64,000 bases of DNA from Ilyomonas sp965247435 (lineage in GTDB: Bacteria; Bacteroidota; Bacteroidia; Chitinophagales; Chitinophagaceae): positions 1,178,001 through 1,242,000 of the forward strand of contig OZ252019.1 of the NCBI GenBank assembly GCA_965247435.1. The letters run 5' to 3'. The first letter of the stretch is position 1. Every line of letters starts with the position of its first letter. A model generated the notes under the pieces. It did no database searches and was not told the origin of the DNA. It saw only the letters and a program-made list of their open reading frames with translations. A program made the translations under genes and the position numbers. Below are positions 16,488 through 26,400 of the stretch, piece by piece.

Positions 16488-17195
16488 TTATCCCGCACCA
16501 ATTACCGACGTGCGCTTTTGCAAAACATCCTGCACCTGCTTTTGATAAGTGTAGCTTACCGGGATTGTTTTATCGTCCAGCGTAATAGAGTTCTTGTTCC
16601 AGCTCGTAATCCGGTCGAGCGGCACGATATAAGACCGGTGTACCCGGATAAACATGGGCGAAGGCAGTTTCTCCGATACCACCTTCATGCTCATGTGAAT
16701 AAGATACGATTTACCCGGCGTTGATATTTTGATATAATCATCCAGCGCCTCTATCATATCAATGTCTTTAAAAAATATTTTACACCACTGGTAATTGTAT
16801 TTTACAAAGAGATAGCCCTCATTTATTTCCTTGCTTTGCCGGTATTCAATCAGTTCTTTTGCTTTGGTAACTGCTTTTATAAAGCGCTCGTAGTCGAATG
16901 GCTTTACCAGGTAATCCACCGCATCGAGGTCAAAGCCCTGCGCGGCATAATTGCTGAAGGCAGTAGTAAAAATAACCGGCGGCTTGGTGCTAAGATTACT
17001 GAAAAACTGCATGCCGTTAATGTCCGGCATTTGTATATCGAGAAATAACAAATCTATCATGTTGCTGTTGATGTATTCTTCGGCGCTTACCGGGTCGGTA
17101 AAAGTATTTACCATCTCCAGGCCATCCGTTTGCTGTACATAGTTTTCGAGCAGTTGCAGGGCAAGCGGCTCATCGTCCAGTGCAATACATTTCAT
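16488..17195 (-). CDS. LytTR-family response regulator
   Basis: The 235-residue protein has a receiver domain (acidic pocket DDE at 7-9, phosphorylation site D53 in FLDIQMPD, TTAFSNYAAQGF, K in VKPFDYERF). A LytTR DNA-binding domain follows (about 130-230; FIRVHRSYIVPLDRI, ITLDDKTIPVS). It is the partner of the sensor kinase encoded one base upstream on the same strand. LytTR regulators bind direct repeats before target genes; the target is unknown. Confidence 0.95.
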   Translation of the reverse strand: MKCIALDDEPLALQLLENYVQQTDGLEMVNTFTDPVSAEEYINSNMIDLLFLDIQMPDINGMQFFSNLSTKPPVIFTTAFSNYAAQGFDLDAVDYLVKPFDYERFIKAVTKAKELIEYRQSKEINEGYLFVKYNYQWCKIFFKDIDMIEALDDYIKISTPGKSYLIHMSMKVVSEKLPSPMFIRVHRSYIVPLDRITSWNKNSITLDDKTIPVSYTYQKQVQDVLQKRTSVIGAG

Positions 17196-17196
17196 A

Positions 17197-18258
17197 CTAA
17201 TTAAGGTTAATGGTTAGCGATACTTTAAAGGAGGCTTCTTCGGCTACTATTTTAAGATCGTATTTTTTGTGATACAACAGGTCCAGCCTGCGGCGGGCAT
17301 TGCTGATGCCGGTGCCGGTGCTTTCCACCTTATTTTTTCCATTTATCTGGTAATCGTTTTCGCAGGTAAATACAATGTTTTGCGGGCATACATCCACCAT
17401 CGCTTTAATGGAAGAAGACCGGTGGGTGCTGGTGCCGTATTTAAAAGCATTTTCTATAAACGGAATAAATACAAAGGGTGCAATTTGGGCATTACTGATA
17501 TTGCCGGCAGTAGTAAAACAGATTGCATTATTATTGGTAAGCCGAAGCCGCTGCAACTCGATATAGCTGTTGATAAAATCTATCTCCTGCTGCAGCGCCA
17601 CATAATTGTCCTGGCACTCTTCCAGCGTATAGCGCATAATGTGCGAAAGCCGCATGACGGCATCCGCCGTTTTTTTGTTATTGGCAATAGCCAGCGAATA
17701 AATGCTGTTAAGCGTATTGAATAAAAAATGCGGGTTTACCTGCGTTTTTAGCAAACTTAATTCTGTCTCCAACTGTTGCCGAGAGATTTCTTCTTTTACC
17801 TCTTCTGCAGTAAACCATTGTGTAATTACTTTAATACCGGTGCTTACCAGAAAGGCAATGAGAAACAGGATGATATAACGCGAATCAAAAAAATAAGGGC
17901 CTTTGTAGTTAATGCTTTTAGCTACCGCCGACTCGGCAAAGGCCTGCGTTTCCGGCGATAAAAGCATGATCTCGTACATCACCGCGAGATACATGAAAAA
18001 GCAAAGCAAAACGCTGCCGATATACAGCCATGTTTTTTTAAGCGCCAGCAGTTTTGGAATAAACACTTTGGTGTTGAGATAATAAAAACAAACCAGCATG
18101 AGGTTGGACGAGATAAAGAGCTGCACGAAGCGCGTGCTGGCAAATGGAGATTTGCTTTTATCCCAATAAAAAAACTGGAAGGGAAGCATAAAAAAACACA
18201 GCCATGCAGCTATAATAATGCTTATCTGTAAAACGATATTTTTTTCTTTTACTGCCAT
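17197..18258 (-). CDS. LytS/YehU-type sensor histidine kinase
   Basis: The 353-residue protein has four membrane helices in the first 150 residues. The His_kinase domain follows (LSLLKTQVNPHFLFNTLNSI, with the phosphorylated His in NPHFLFN), then a short ATP-binding domain (FVFIPFIENAFKYG, TGTGISNARRRLDLLY). There is no large extracellular sensor domain. It is co-transcribed with the LytTR regulator (1 base between genes), so they form a two-component pair. Confidence 0.94.
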   Translation of the reverse strand: MAVKEKNIVLQISIIIAAWLCFFMLPFQFFYWDKSKSPFASTRFVQLFISSNLMLVCFYYLNTKVFIPKLLALKKTWLYIGSVLLCFFMYLAVMYEIMLLSPETQAFAESAVAKSINYKGPYFFDSRYIILFLIAFLVSTGIKVITQWFTAEEVKEEISRQQLETELSLLKTQVNPHFLFNTLNSIYSLAIANNKKTADAVMRLSHIMRYTLEECQDNYVALQQEIDFINSYIELQRLRLTNNNAICFTTAGNISNAQIAPFVFIPFIENAFKYGTSTHRSSSIKAMVDVCPQNIVFTCENDYQINGKNKVESTGTGISNARRRLDLLYHKKYDLKIVAEEASFKVSLTINLN

Positions 18259-18339
18259 CTCGTGTTAATTGATTGCAGAAATATAAGGCAAGTTTATGAT
18301 GGTGGTACAAGTTTTAGACCAGCCCCGCTAATTTATCGG

Positions 18340-19155
18340 TTAGTACGACTCGCTGTCATTCGGAAAACTTTCCTGTTTTATATCTATAATATACTGCTGC
18401 ACAGCGCCCGTTATCTGCTCCTGCAGGTTAAGGTACTGCCGCAGAAAGCGCGGCTTAAATTCTGTATTGATGCCCAGCATATCGTGCATTACCAATACCT
18501 GTCCATCACAATTTTTGCCGGCGCCGATGCCGATCGTGGGAATGTGCAGCGAGGCCGTTACTTCACCCGCCAGCACTGCCGGAATTTTTTCCAGCACTAC
18601 GGCAAAGCAGCCTGCCGCTTCTATCAATAGCGCGTCCTGCTTTAGTTTCAGCGCTTCTGCTTCCTGCCGGGCGCGTACATTGTACGTGCCGAACTTATAA
18701 ATACTCTGCGGTGTAAGGCCTAAATGCGCCATTACGGGTATGCCTGCCGATACAATGTTTTTAATGCACTCCAATACTTCTTCGCCACCTTCCAGCTTAA
18801 TGGCATGTGCGCCGGTTTCCTTCATAATGCGGATAGCAGAAGCGAGGGCAATCTGCGCATTGCTCTGGTACGAGCCAAAGGGTAAATCCACCACTACCAG
18901 CGAGCGCTTTACCGCGCGTATTACCGATTGCGCATGGTAGATCATCTGGTCGAGCGTGATGGGCAGCGTGGTTTCGTGTCCGGCCATTACATTGCTGGCG
19001 CTGTCACCCACCAGTATCACATCGATGCCTGCATTGTCGAATAATTGGGCAAACGAAAAATCATAAGCGGTAAGCATCGAAATCTTTTCGCCGTTGTCCT
19101 TCATTTTTTGCACCGTATGCGTGGTAATCTTGCGTATCTCTTTACTTACAGACAT
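18340..19155 (-). CDS. panB: 3-methyl-2-oxobutanoate hydroxymethyltransferase
   Basis: PanB makes ketopantoate from 2-oxoisovalerate and methylene-tetrahydrofolate, the first step to pantothenate and coenzyme A. The ATG at 19155 (MSVSKEIRKITTHTVQKMKD) gives the usual length, 271 residues; a longer frame upstream is unlike the family. Motifs: MLTAYDFSFAQLFDNAGID, VGDSASNVMAGHETTLPIT, KLEGGEE, VMAHLGLTPQSI and PTIGIGAGKNCDGQVLV. It is a single gene here; panC is not in the window. Confidence 0.96.
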   Translation of the reverse strand: MSVSKEIRKITTHTVQKMKDNGEKISMLTAYDFSFAQLFDNAGIDVILVGDSASNVMAGHETTLPITLDQMIYHAQSVIRAVKRSLVVVDLPFGSYQSNAQIALASAIRIMKETGAHAIKLEGGEEVLECIKNIVSAGIPVMAHLGLTPQSIYKFGTYNVRARQEAEALKLKQDALLIEAAGCFAVVLEKIPAVLAGEVTASLHIPTIGIGAGKNCDGQVLVMHDMLGINTEFKPRFLRQYLNLQEQITGAVQQYIIDIKQESFPNDSESY

Positions 19156-19393
19156 GGGGTTAAGTATAAAGTACAAATCTATACATCCGCCGTTAGATAT
19201 AGGCAAGAGAATTATGGATTGCGGAAAGCATGTTTTTGTGTACTTTATTTTATTTGCCGGCAATAGTTGCGCAGCATAGTGCAGATTAATTAAAAGATGA
19301 GTTCCTGCCATTTACGGTATTAGCCGGCAATCCGTTTACTTTTATGTAAATGAAATTTCGATAGCATACTTCATAAATTTCAAACAGTAAAAC

Positions 19394-19807
19394 ATGACAC
19401 TAAAAATTAACCGCCTGCAGCATGTTGGCATACCGGTTACCAACATCGTAATATCAGCAGCTTTTTACGAGAGACTGGGTTTTGCCAATGTGATGGACAG
19501 CGAATTTGACCACCATAAGGAAAAAGGGAAAGTGATCATGATGCAACTGGACGACATTATCATTGAATTGTACCAATTACCCGGCAAGGCCTTAGAAGAA
19601 ATAAGCAACAGAACAAACGGGCACATTGACCATATTGCTTTTGATGTAGCGGATATTGAGGAAACGTTTATACTGCTGCGGGAAGCCTCGTTTGAGATAG
19701 TAGAAGCAGCACCGGTATTCCTGCCTTTCTGGAAAAAAGGCTGCCGCTATTTCAATATCCTTGGCCCCGATGGAGAACGACTGGAGTTTAACCAGATCAT
19801 AAGCTAA
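19394..19807 (+). CDS. VOC-family (glyoxalase-like) protein
   Basis: The 137-residue protein has the two beta-alpha-beta-beta-beta modules of the vicinal oxygen chelate fold. Probable metal ligands are the His in LQHVGIPV, the His in HIDHIAFDV and the Glu in GERLEFN. Relatives include glyoxalase I, methylmalonyl-CoA epimerase and resistance proteins, so the substrate cannot be named. It is a single gene with its own terminator. Confidence 0.88.
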   Translation: MTLKINRLQHVGIPVTNIVISAAFYERLGFANVMDSEFDHHKEKGKVIMMQLDDIIIELYQLPGKALEEISNRTNGHIDHIAFDVADIEETFILLREASFEIVEAAPVFLPFWKKGCRYFNILGPDGERLEFNQIIS

Positions 19808-19890
19808 CATAGCCGGAAGAGTAGGCTGCTTTCCCATAGATCGTTTCCTATAGCAAACAAAGCTGTTGCAATACAGGCGGCGTTTGTATA

Positions 19891-19925
19891 AGGTGTCTGA
19901 CACTTCAAAAGTCTGACACCTTTTT
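19891..19925 (+). terminator. Terminator after the VOC gene
   Basis: AGGTGTCTGAC pairs with GTCTGACACCT (one mismatch) around ACTTCAAAA-type loop; TTTTT follows. Confidence 0.8.
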
Positions 19926-20024
19926 AAAGCATATAAAAACTGTAAACAGCGTCTTATTATTAAGCTAACTATAATAAAAACAGGAATGTTTAATTGTAAT
20001 ATTGGCAAACCGATTACCAGCATA

Positions 20025-21386
20025 ATGAACCTAAACCTTTGGACGGCTGCATTACAATTCAACTTCGATGATCCGGTGAGCGAATGCGGGTTTTCATTGC
20101 GGCTTGCCGATGAGAACCGCTGGACAAAAGACTTTACACAGAAAGCTATTATTGAACATAAAAAATTCATGTACCTCGCAGCGGTCTCCGAACAGATGGT
20201 ATCGCCTTCGGAGATCATTGATATTGTGTGGCACCAGCATTTAATTTTCACCCAATCCTATACCCGGTTTTGCGGCCTGCTGGGTAAAAATATCCAGCAC
20301 ATTCCTTCTACGCATAATAAAGAAGAATTTGAAAAGTTTAAGCAGGCTAAAGCAAGAACGAATCAGCTTTATTTTGACACATTTGGTGACCAGCCGCAGG
20401 ATATTTGGGAGTGCACAGGTATGTTCAACGCTTTGCTATTGCCAAAAGCAGCTTACAACATCAGGACATTTGTGCTTGTTGGCATACTGGTAATAACCAT
20501 ACTGATTATACCAGCTTATTTTATTTTAAAACCAATGTACGTTCATATCAACAACCCTTATTTTATACCTAGTTATGTGCTGTTGACAGTAGTGGCTTTT
20601 GTATTGCTTGAAATCTATAACAGGTCTTACCTGAACAACATTGTAAGCGGTTTAAATGCGTATGCCTTTATATATAATTTACAGCCGGCAGAGCTTGTCT
20701 ATCTGAAGACGCAAAGCCTGAAAGCCGTTATTCACGGGTGTGTAAGTAAGCTTGTTCAGGAAAATAAAATAGTCGTCAATAATGACCGCACTATACAGTT
20801 GAAGACTGCTGGTAATCTGCCGGGTGCCGAAGACTATACGATTATCGAAACGCTGAAAGATTTTAAAACAATTGATTATGGTATCTTAGTGAAACTATTA
20901 CTTGCAAAACCTGTTTTTCGGAACGTAGCTGCTACCATGGATGCATTTAAAAAATACTTTAATCAATCAAAAGCATTTGGTAAATTGTTTCATCTCAATT
21001 TTACTGTTTCTTCTTTAGTTATACTACCAGGAGTTATAAGGCTTTTTACAGGTATCATGAGAGACAAGCCGGTTGGCCAGCTATTGCCGGTCCTTATCTT
21101 TTCGATAATTATAGCGTATGCGTTTTTAGTCAGGCTGTCCAATATGTTTTGTGTTTATACGATCCCCAATTTTTACAAAACTCAGGTATTGCCAGCGGGG
21201 CAACAGGCCGGAACAGCCGACTGGCAGTATTTTTTGTATGGAAACGCGGTGCTGCCTGCTGACCTTATTCCGGTAATTAACTATACAAAAAAAACAGGCA
21301 CAACAAATAGCGGTGGCACTTCTTGTGGTTCATCCTGCGGCTCCGGTTGCGGCGGCAGTAGCTGCGGTGGCTGCGGAGGCCATTAG
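20025..21386 (+). CDS. GRDP-like domain fused to a TIGR04222-type membrane protein with Cys/Gly tail
   Basis: The ATG at 20025 gives 453 residues. The first ~130 resemble the glycine-rich-domain-containing-protein-like (GRDP, PF07173) family: FMYLAAVSEQ, then the signature DIVWHQHLIFTQSYTRFC and later FDTFGDQPQDIWECTGMFNA. Two membrane helices follow (about 145-190), a cytosolic part (about 205-310) and further helices (about 315-370). The protein ends in a tail of Gly, Ser and Cys with seven cysteines in about 25 residues. This layout matches TIGR04222-type membrane proteins. Function unknown; the Cys-rich tail could bind metal or be modified. Confidence 0.75.
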   Translation: MNLNLWTAALQFNFDDPVSECGFSLRLADENRWTKDFTQKAIIEHKKFMYLAAVSEQMVSPSEIIDIVWHQHLIFTQSYTRFCGLLGKNIQHIPSTHNKEEFEKFKQAKARTNQLYFDTFGDQPQDIWECTGMFNALLLPKAAYNIRTFVLVGILVITILIIPAYFILKPMYVHINNPYFIPSYVLLTVVAFVLLEIYNRSYLNNIVSGLNAYAFIYNLQPAELVYLKTQSLKAVIHGCVSKLVQENKIVVNNDRTIQLKTAGNLPGAEDYTIIETLKDFKTIDYGILVKLLLAKPVFRNVAATMDAFKKYFNQSKAFGKLFHLNFTVSSLVILPGVIRLFTGIMRDKPVGQLLPVLIFSIIIAYAFLVRLSNMFCVYTIPNFYKTQVLPAGQQAGTADWQYFLYGNAVLPADLIPVINYTKKTGTTNSGGTSCGSSCGSGCGGSSCGGCGGH

Positions 21387-21532
21387 AGAAGCAAAGTATT
21401 GCGCAGGTATAAGCTACTTTAAAACCACAAACCGGTTATTTAGACTAATGCATCTCAAAGCTTGATAAAGTTTGGAACCACTACTAAAAACAACAACAGA
21501 ACATCAAACAAAACAGCATGCAAGTAAAATAA

Positions 21533-21871
21533 TTGACTACGCTTTACCGGCCGGTCGGACCGGAAGAACTGGAACTGATCAGGCAATCTGGTTACACAAA
21601 ATTTCCACCACGCCTTCCGGAACAACCGATTTTTTATCCTGTTATGAACGAAGAATATGCTATCCAGATTGCGCGGGACTGGAATGTTCCTGCATCAGGA
21701 TCTGGCTATGTAACCAGGTTCACAGTTCGCTCGGTGTATATAAATAATTTTCAGGTACAAACCGTAGGAGGAGAAGTGCATAAAGAGTTATGGATTCCTG
21801 CTGAGGAACTCGAAGTATTCAATAACAATATTGTAGGCCGGATCGAAATCATAAAGGCCTTTAAACAATAA
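21533..21871 (+). CDS. Conserved small protein (ADP-ribosylation/crystallin J1-like name in databases)
   Basis: The 112-residue protein reads TLYRPVGPEELELIRQSG, FPPRLPEQPIFYPVMNEEYA, ARDWNVPASGSGYVTRF and PAEELEVFNNNIVGRIE. It resembles a widespread family of about this length labelled ADP-ribosylation/crystallin J1, whose function is not shown. The best start is TTG at 21533, just before the conserved LYRPVG. It lies 146 bases after the GRDP-like gene on the same strand. Confidence 0.75.
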   Translation: MTTLYRPVGPEELELIRQSGYTKFPPRLPEQPIFYPVMNEEYAIQIARDWNVPASGSGYVTRFTVRSVYINNFQVQTVGGEVHKELWIPAEELEVFNNNIVGRIEIIKAFKQ

Positions 21872-21909
21872 ACTTCTTAATGTATCCAAACGGATATTTT
21901 AAGAAGTTT
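21870..21909 (+). terminator. Hairpin after the small conserved protein
   Basis: AACTTCTTAA..TATCC pairs with GGATA..TTAAGAAGTT around AAAC, with a two-base internal mismatch. It starts at the stop codon. Confidence 0.6.
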
Positions 21910-21992
21910 ACTGTTTTATTCCGTTTGCAGCTTTATCAGGCAATTGATTATTATAAAAATTATTATGCCGATAAAAGCTGCAGTATAAAAGT

Positions 21993-22343
21993 TTAATTAA
22001 CTACAACAGAAGCCTTCATCATGGAGTGGATAGCACAATGGTAATTTAAGGTGCCTGCAGCGGTAAATACATGCGAAAAGGTATCGCCTTTGTTTAAAGT
22101 GCTGCTGGTAAAGCTATTATCGTCTGCGGTTACCGTATGCGGAGCTACATCGTTGTTGGTCCATACAACGGTTGTGCCTTTAGTGATGGTTAGTGCGCTG
22201 GAAACAAAACTGAAATTTTCGATGCTTACAGCAACTTTCGTGGTATTGGTAGCCGGTTTGCTGCCTGATTTATTACAGGCAACAATAAATAATACAGCAG
22301 CAAGAACAATTGCAACGATACTTAAAGAAATTTTACGGTTCAT
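21993..22343 (-). CDS. Cupredoxin-domain lipoprotein (plastocyanin-like)
   Basis: This 116-residue lipoprotein has a signal with lipobox FIVAC and a small cupredoxin domain. Type 1 copper ligands are visible: His in VAPHTVTAD, then Cys and His in YHCAIHSMM, and Met after them. Relatives carry electrons in the periplasm or bind copper. It is a single gene, so a redox partner cannot be named. Confidence 0.92.
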   Translation of the reverse strand: MNRKISLSIVAIVLAAVLFIVACNKSGSKPATNTTKVAVSIENFSFVSSALTITKGTTVVWTNNDVAPHTVTADDNSFTSSTLNKGDTFSHVFTAAGTLNYHCAIHSMMKASVVVN

Positions 22344-22507
22344 ATACATATTTTATACAAGAGAATACGGCAGAAGCTGAAATCAGGTTGCTTGTAAACG
22401 GCTGAATATTTTTTAAATTATTTCAAATTGCTTTGAGCAATTGAGATAATAAGCAGTACGCTACACTGTACCACAGGTGTCTGGAAGAAAAATTATGCAG
22501 GAACTAC

Positions 22508-22591
22508 CTGTTTATAGAAGAAGGAAAATCTGCTCACCAGGCAACTCCTGCAGAGGAGTATCGCTATTCTTTATTGATTTTCTATAAACAG
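22508..22591. repeat. 84-bp nested palindromic element
   Basis: CTGTTTATAGAA (22508-22519) and TTCTATAAACAG (22580-22591) form perfect 12-bp inverted ends. Inside, almost concentric, ACTCCT-GCAG-AGGAGT (22544-22559) forms a second palindrome. A partial relative of the right half is at 41455-41505. It sits in a 525-base gap between the cupredoxin and DoxX genes, otherwise empty. Confidence 0.65.
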
Positions 22592-22868
22592 AAGAACATA
22601 CGGGCTCTTTCGTTGCTTCGCTTATGCCTTTAATCATTATTTACCAACAGTTATGCACGCTATACCTGCAGCGATTTTTTATTTATACAGCTATAAGGTT
22701 TAAAAATAAAAGACCTGCAAGACCATATTTCCATAGCAGCATGTAACCACAGCCACTTTAGCTGTGCCATTGCAACCTGCAATCATACACCTGCGTACAA
22801 TGCAATGCAGTTGTCCTTTCGTAAAGAAGAAACAAAAGAGAAAAATAATAATGGATTAAACCAACCGT

Positions 22869-23285
22869 TTACCTGCTTATCATACCATCCACGCTTATTT
22901 TTCCGGGGCCGCAAAACATGATTGCTGCAAAAGCTGTGAAATAAAAGATCGCCAGTTCTGATTCTAAAAAATCTTTGCCGGCATCAGCGCCATATATCAC
23001 TACCAGCATGGCAATTAAAATGGGTATGCAGGCCCAGCGTGTAAACAGGCCTAATACAATCAATAAACTGCAGAAGATTTCTGCAAACAACACTAATATG
23101 AGCGAGAATTTAGGACCGAAACCAAGGAAATTAAAAAAGGTATGTTGAAGGGCTGCAAAGTTCATTACTTTGGCAAAGCCGTGTTTAACAAGTAAGGTAG
23201 CGCCGAAGCTGATGCGCAGCAGGAGCATGGCGATGTTGAAGGCTGTTTCACTATAGGCTACAGAAGTAAAACTGAATCTTTTCAT
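22869..23285 (-). CDS. DoxX-family membrane protein
   Basis: The 138-residue protein has four membrane helices. DoxX signatures are AMLLLRISFGATLLVKHGFA near the start, EIFCSLLIVLGLFTRWACIP in the middle, and ELAIFYFTAFAAIMFCGPGK at the end. The family is loosely tied to quinone and sulfur redox chemistry; the role here is unknown. Confidence 0.9.
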   Translation of the reverse strand: MKRFSFTSVAYSETAFNIAMLLLRISFGATLLVKHGFAKVMNFAALQHTFFNFLGFGPKFSLILVLFAEIFCSLLIVLGLFTRWACIPILIAMLVVIYGADAGKDFLESELAIFYFTAFAAIMFCGPGKISVDGMISR

Positions 23286-23446
23286 TCAATAGGTTTGTAC
23301 AAAAGTAAAGGTTTCTCATTCTTTATCCACAAGCATAAGCTATTGTTTATGCACACCGGTGGGCAACTACCTTTGCCGCCGTTTTTACTTTTTATTAAGA
23401 AGCCGTTTTAAATATTTGTTCACATTTATCCGTTCACCAACATAAT

Positions 23447-26400
23447 ATGAAGGAGAAACTATTACGTCATTTGCTTATATTACTCCTGCTTGCCGGCGCG
23501 GTATGCGTAAACGCCCAGGCTACGAAAGAAAACAATGATCCGGATGCTGATTTTAAACTGGCCAAAGAGCTGTATGGCAAACAACAATTCAGCCTTGCCT
23601 ATCCGTTGTTTAAACTGCTGTATAACGAGGAGGATTTCCGGAGGAGCAACTTCCCCGTATCCGCAGGGCTGGAGGCTAAATATTATGCGGTTGTTTGCGG
23701 TTTAAAGCTGAACGATGAAACTGCAGAACCCATTGCCAAAACCTTTATATCGGTAGAACACAATGCGCCGCGCGTACAGATGATGAGCTATCACTTAGCC
23801 GAATATTACTACCGTAAAAAAGATTTTACAAGCGCCATTGCTTACTACGAAAAAGCGGGTATCGACAACCTGAGCAACGAAGAGATTGCCGGCATGAAGT
23901 TTCATGAAGCATACGGCTATTTTACCATGAAAAACTTTGCACAGGCAAAACCTCTCTTCAACAGCATCCGGCAAATACCCACCGATCCTGATTATATAGA
24001 TGCCAATTATTATTATGGCTTTATTGTATTTGGCGAAAAGAATTATAAAGAAGCGCTGAATGCATTTAAGATAGTGCAGGATAAGCCGGCTTATCAAAGT
24101 ATTGTTCCGTATTATGTAACGGAGATTTATTATTTCAGCGGTGATAAGGACAACGCTATTGCATCGGGCGAAGCGGCTTTGCAAAAGGGCAATCAATACT
24201 ATGCATTGCAGTTGAAGCAGTTGCTCGGACATGCTTATTTCGATAAAAAACAATTTGCCAAAGCAAAGCCGTATCTCGAAGATTATGTGAGCCATACAGA
24301 AAAAGTAAGCCGTGAAGATTTGTACGAATTAAGCTTTACGTATTACGAGGCAAAGCAGTGGGAGCAGGCTATTGCCGGGTTTAAAGAATTAGGTGGCAAG
24401 CAGGATTCGCTGGCGCAGAACAGTATGTACCTGCTTGGCGATGCGTATTTAAAAAAAGACCAGAAAGCTAATGCCCGCAGCGCCTTTCTTTTTTGTGCCC
24501 TTAACAGCAGTAATGCTACGCAAAAAGAAATCTCTTCCTTTCTCTACGCAAAGCTTTCGTACGAGTTGGGATACCTGGATGTATCTTTAACCGAACTGCA
24601 GAATTTTACAGCTACCTATCGCAATTCCACTTATACCACAGAGGCAAAAGAATTACTGGTAAGTGTGCTGGCGAATACCAATAATTATAAAGATGCATTA
24701 AGCTTGTTTGAAAGCCTGCATACACAAAGCGATGCTGCATTGCACGTATATCCACGCATTTTATATGGCAGGGCAGTGGAACTGGTAAACGACCAGCAGA
24801 TGAACGGCGCCGATGAATTGCTGAACAAAGTTTTTACTGCCGGTTATAACGAGTCGCAAATGCAGCCGGCATACTTCTGGAAAGGGGAAATTGCTTTCCG
24901 GAAGAACAATGCAGACTCTGCCATTTATTATTTAACTACCTATTTGCGCAACCCTGTTACGTATGGCGAGGTAAACCCGGCCGATGCGAAATACACGCTT
25001 GGCTACAGCTATATGGATGTAGAAGATTATGGCCAGGCATTAAAGAATTTCGAACAAATCACGACCACCGTTACCACCGCTTCTTCCAACATACAGCAGG
25101 ATGCTTTTGTGCGCGGCGCCGATTGTTATTTCATGCAAAAGCGGTACAGCAAGGCATTGCAGCTATACGAAACAGTTATAGCGCTTAACCTGCCGGCTGC
25201 AGACTATGCTTATTATCAAAAAGCCATTGTAGCAGGAGCCGGTAACCAGAGCGCAGAAAAGTTGTCGCTCTTAAAAAACTTTGGCCAGCGGTATGCATCG
25301 TCTGTGCTGGTGCCGGATGCAAACATGGAGATAGCCAACACCTATATGGCAGATGAAGCTTTCCAGAATGCTGTTGCGCCGTTGAACGCTGTGATTGCCA
25401 ACAAAAATGCAGTGTCCTTTAAACCGCAGGCTTATCTTAAGTTAGGCGTTTGCTATTTCAATTCAAACAATGACGATGAGGCACTGAAGAGTTTTAAAAC
25501 ATTGATGGCTTCTTATCCAAGTGCGGAAGAAAGTAATGATGCCGTGGAATATGTACGGAACATTTTCATCAACCGGAAACAACCCGATCAGTTTGTGGCT
25601 TTTATGCGTCAAAACGGCAAAGACGTGAGTACCTCCGAGCAGGACTCGCTTACGTATATCGCCGCTTACAGCAGTTACACAGGTAAAGATGCGGCTGCGG
25701 CCTTGAAAGGCTTCCAGTCTTACCTTTCCCAATTTCCCGAAGGCCGCTATGCCATTGAAGCCGGCTATCTTGCGGCAACCATTTTTAACGACCGGAAAGA
25801 CTACACCAACGCGCTTACTTACTACACGGCAGTGGCCGACAAAGCGCCCAACAAATACGCAGAAGCAGCCGTATTGTTAGCAGCCAGGTTGTATTATTTT
25901 GAAGTAAAGGATTATGCAAAGGCAGAACAATATTTTGCGCAGCTAAAAACCATTGCTACGGGCCAGGATACGAAACTGGAAAGTATGCGCGGCTTGCTGC
26001 GCTGCCAGTATAAACTTTCGCAGTTTGGAGATGCAGTGGCCAATGCGCAGGACCTGCTTACGCAAAAAGGATTGGCTACGGATGACCGGATGATGGCAAA
26101 TATGGTGATTGCAAAAAACTATGGGGCCAATAACCAAACGAGCGAGGCTTTATCTGCCTACAGCGCAGTAGTGGCGCTTGGCAAATCGGAGTATGAAGCC
26201 GAAGCGCGCTACAGAATTGCAGAAATTTATTTAGCGCAAAACCAATTGAAGAGCGCTGAGAAAGCAGGCTTCGACGTGATTAACAAAGCCGGCTCCTACG
26301 ATTACTGGATTACCAAAGCTTATATTTTACTGGGTGAAGTGTATTACCGGGAACAGGATTACTTTAATGCGGAAGCTACGCTGAAAAGCGTGATAGAGAA

